Below are positions 62,721 through 64,000 of a stretch of 64,000 bases of DNA, in pieces. The stretch lies in contig NC_061868.1 in the NCBI RefSeq assembly GCF_907164915.1, positions 47,987,689-48,051,688 on the forward strand, read 5' to 3'. Numbering within the stretch: position 1 is the first letter of the stretch; the number at the start of each line of letters is the position of its first letter. The position numbers and the translations under genes are program-made. This DNA comes from Impatiens glandulifera. Its lineage: Eukaryota; Streptophyta; Magnoliopsida; Ericales; Balsaminaceae. A model generated the notes under the pieces. The model was not told where the DNA came from and did no database searches. It was given only the letters and a program-made list of their open reading frames with translations.

Positions 62721-64000
62721 AGTGTTCCTAGTATGGGTTATTCACAAATAACATGTTCCTTTCTTTATTATGAATGAAGGGAGTTATAATTTGAGTTTAT
62801 TCAAGTAAAATAACTTTAAGGATATAGTTAAAAAAAACTGTAATATTTTAATATTTTATTTAATTATTTGAATGATAAAATTGATTAAAAAAATAAACAA
62901 AAATAAGTTAATATTAAAAATGTTAAAAAATTCGTTTAAAAACGTTCGCCTTCCCAAAAAACAATTTTCTCGACTTTTAAGAAATAAATACAAAATATAA
63001 AAAAAAATAAAAATTTTGAAATAAAATTAAATCAAATTGGGGAATTGTTTAAAAATCAGTTTGTGACTAAAGAATCGGCACCTGAATTTTTATAAAATTA
63101 GGAAAAATAAATTATTTGGCATGTAAAACAATAACGCATTTGAAAATAAAAATTTAAGGGTTCGGTGCTTGGTTACACGTGAAAAAAGGCTTTTGACAAA
63201 TGTCTCACATGCCCGTTAAAAAAACAGTTCTTACTTCAACAATTTTGGCCTTTAAAAAAAATATTATTATATTTTAGACATTTTATATCACACCGTACTA
63301 AATCTTAATGTTAAGAATGTATCTTATTAATGCTTGAATTAAAAACATAAAATATTATGTAAAACGTATAAACAATAAATTTTCAAGAAATATCATTTAA
63401 ACATGTTTTGACGTAATAACAAATTAATCATTTCAATTCATTCAAATTATTAATTACAAAATAAAACATAAAAATTAAATAAATATAGTAGAGTTTATAA
63501 AATAATATTTAAATCATAAGTCGAGACATTTTTCTAATCCTACTAAACACAATTAAAATATCAATTGACATGTATTAAAATATTAAATTATAATTAAGTT
63601 TGTAAAACATATAAAATTATTTTTAAGATTTTTAGAGTCCTAACAAAAATTATAAAAAAATATTAATTTAATATGAAAACAAATCATGACTAATAAATTT
63701 TAATTTACATAAAAAAAATTAACTTTCTTGTTAATTTTGATTTTTTTTATTTTTAAATTATTAATAATTTAACTAATAATAAATATTATATAGTAAAATA
63801 AAAATAAACAAAAATGTGGCATAATACAGTATGGACTACAAGCCTAACAATGGATGAAATTTGGGCCTCTATTTTCAATTTATTTATTTGTTTATGTACA
63901 CTTAAAATAAATCAATGTTAGGCCCAAAATAATATATATTCAAAACCCATTGATGTATTTTTTTTTTTTGGTTAAATCTAGCCGGTGGGTTTCAAATCTC
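62721..64000. other. AT-rich intergenic region to window end
   Basis: No gene recognised. Long A- and T-rich stretches and short frames only. Confidence 0.55.

Noticed and set aside
1..64000. CRISPR array, tRNA, rRNA or a bacterial-type system
   Set aside because: No regularly spaced repeat array with unique spacers, no cloverleaf or rRNA-like sequence was recognised; all regular arrays are simple microsatellites or short tandems.

Overview
The window is nuclear DNA of a flowering plant, most likely a eudicot. Genes are split by short AT-rich GT-AG introns, the spacers are very AT-rich, and every recognisable gene belongs to a plant family (class A heat-shock factor, class II trehalose-phosphate synthase, R2R3-MYB, subgroup Ia bHLH, ATL RING-H2, TORNADO2 tetraspanin). 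The species cannot be named from the sequence. No bacterial genes, CRISPR array, rRNA or tRNA was recognised.

Layout. 1-3771: 5' part of a Ty1/copia retrotransposon on the minus strand (5' LTR, primer-binding site, gag-protease-integrase-start of RT) with one uninterrupted frame of at least 1132 codons running off the left edge. 6314-7660 (-): PIG-X subunit of GPI mannosyltransferase I. 8575-8962: small hAT-type MITE. 9327-12087 (-): HSFA1-type heat-shock factor. 12597-15195: a duplicated non-coding block; one copy carries a second hAT-type MITE and the other shows the empty site. 20651-23391 (+): TPS5-like class II trehalose-phosphate synthase. 24671-26661 (+): RBM34/Nop12-like nucleolar RNA-binding protein. 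27141-28601 (-): TVP38/DedA-family membrane protein. 32125-33135 (+): ITPK1-like inositol-polyphosphate kinase. 35588-36561 (-): R2R3-MYB. 38240-52640: gene-poor, locally duplicated region around one intact subgroup Ia bHLH gene (45391-46825), a truncated bHLH pseudogene (51582-51900) and an inverted remnant of the bHLH 3' end (41360-41635). 53113-53925 (-): ATL RING-H2 ubiquitin ligase. 55351-56230 (+): TORNADO2/TET1 tetraspanin. 59348-59944 (+): plant-specific Cys-rich protein of unknown function. The rest is AT-rich spacer with microsatellites and a dispersed repeat family of about six copies.

The genes are not a cluster with a shared function; they are independent housekeeping and regulatory loci. 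The most informative signals are evolutionary: the bHLH segmental duplication with its broken copies, two hAT MITEs with target-site duplications (one with an empty site inside the window), a dispersed unclassified repeat with a microsatellite grown inside one copy, and residue changes in the HSF DNA-binding domain and the TPS phosphatase motif. I did not find a convincing new biological system.
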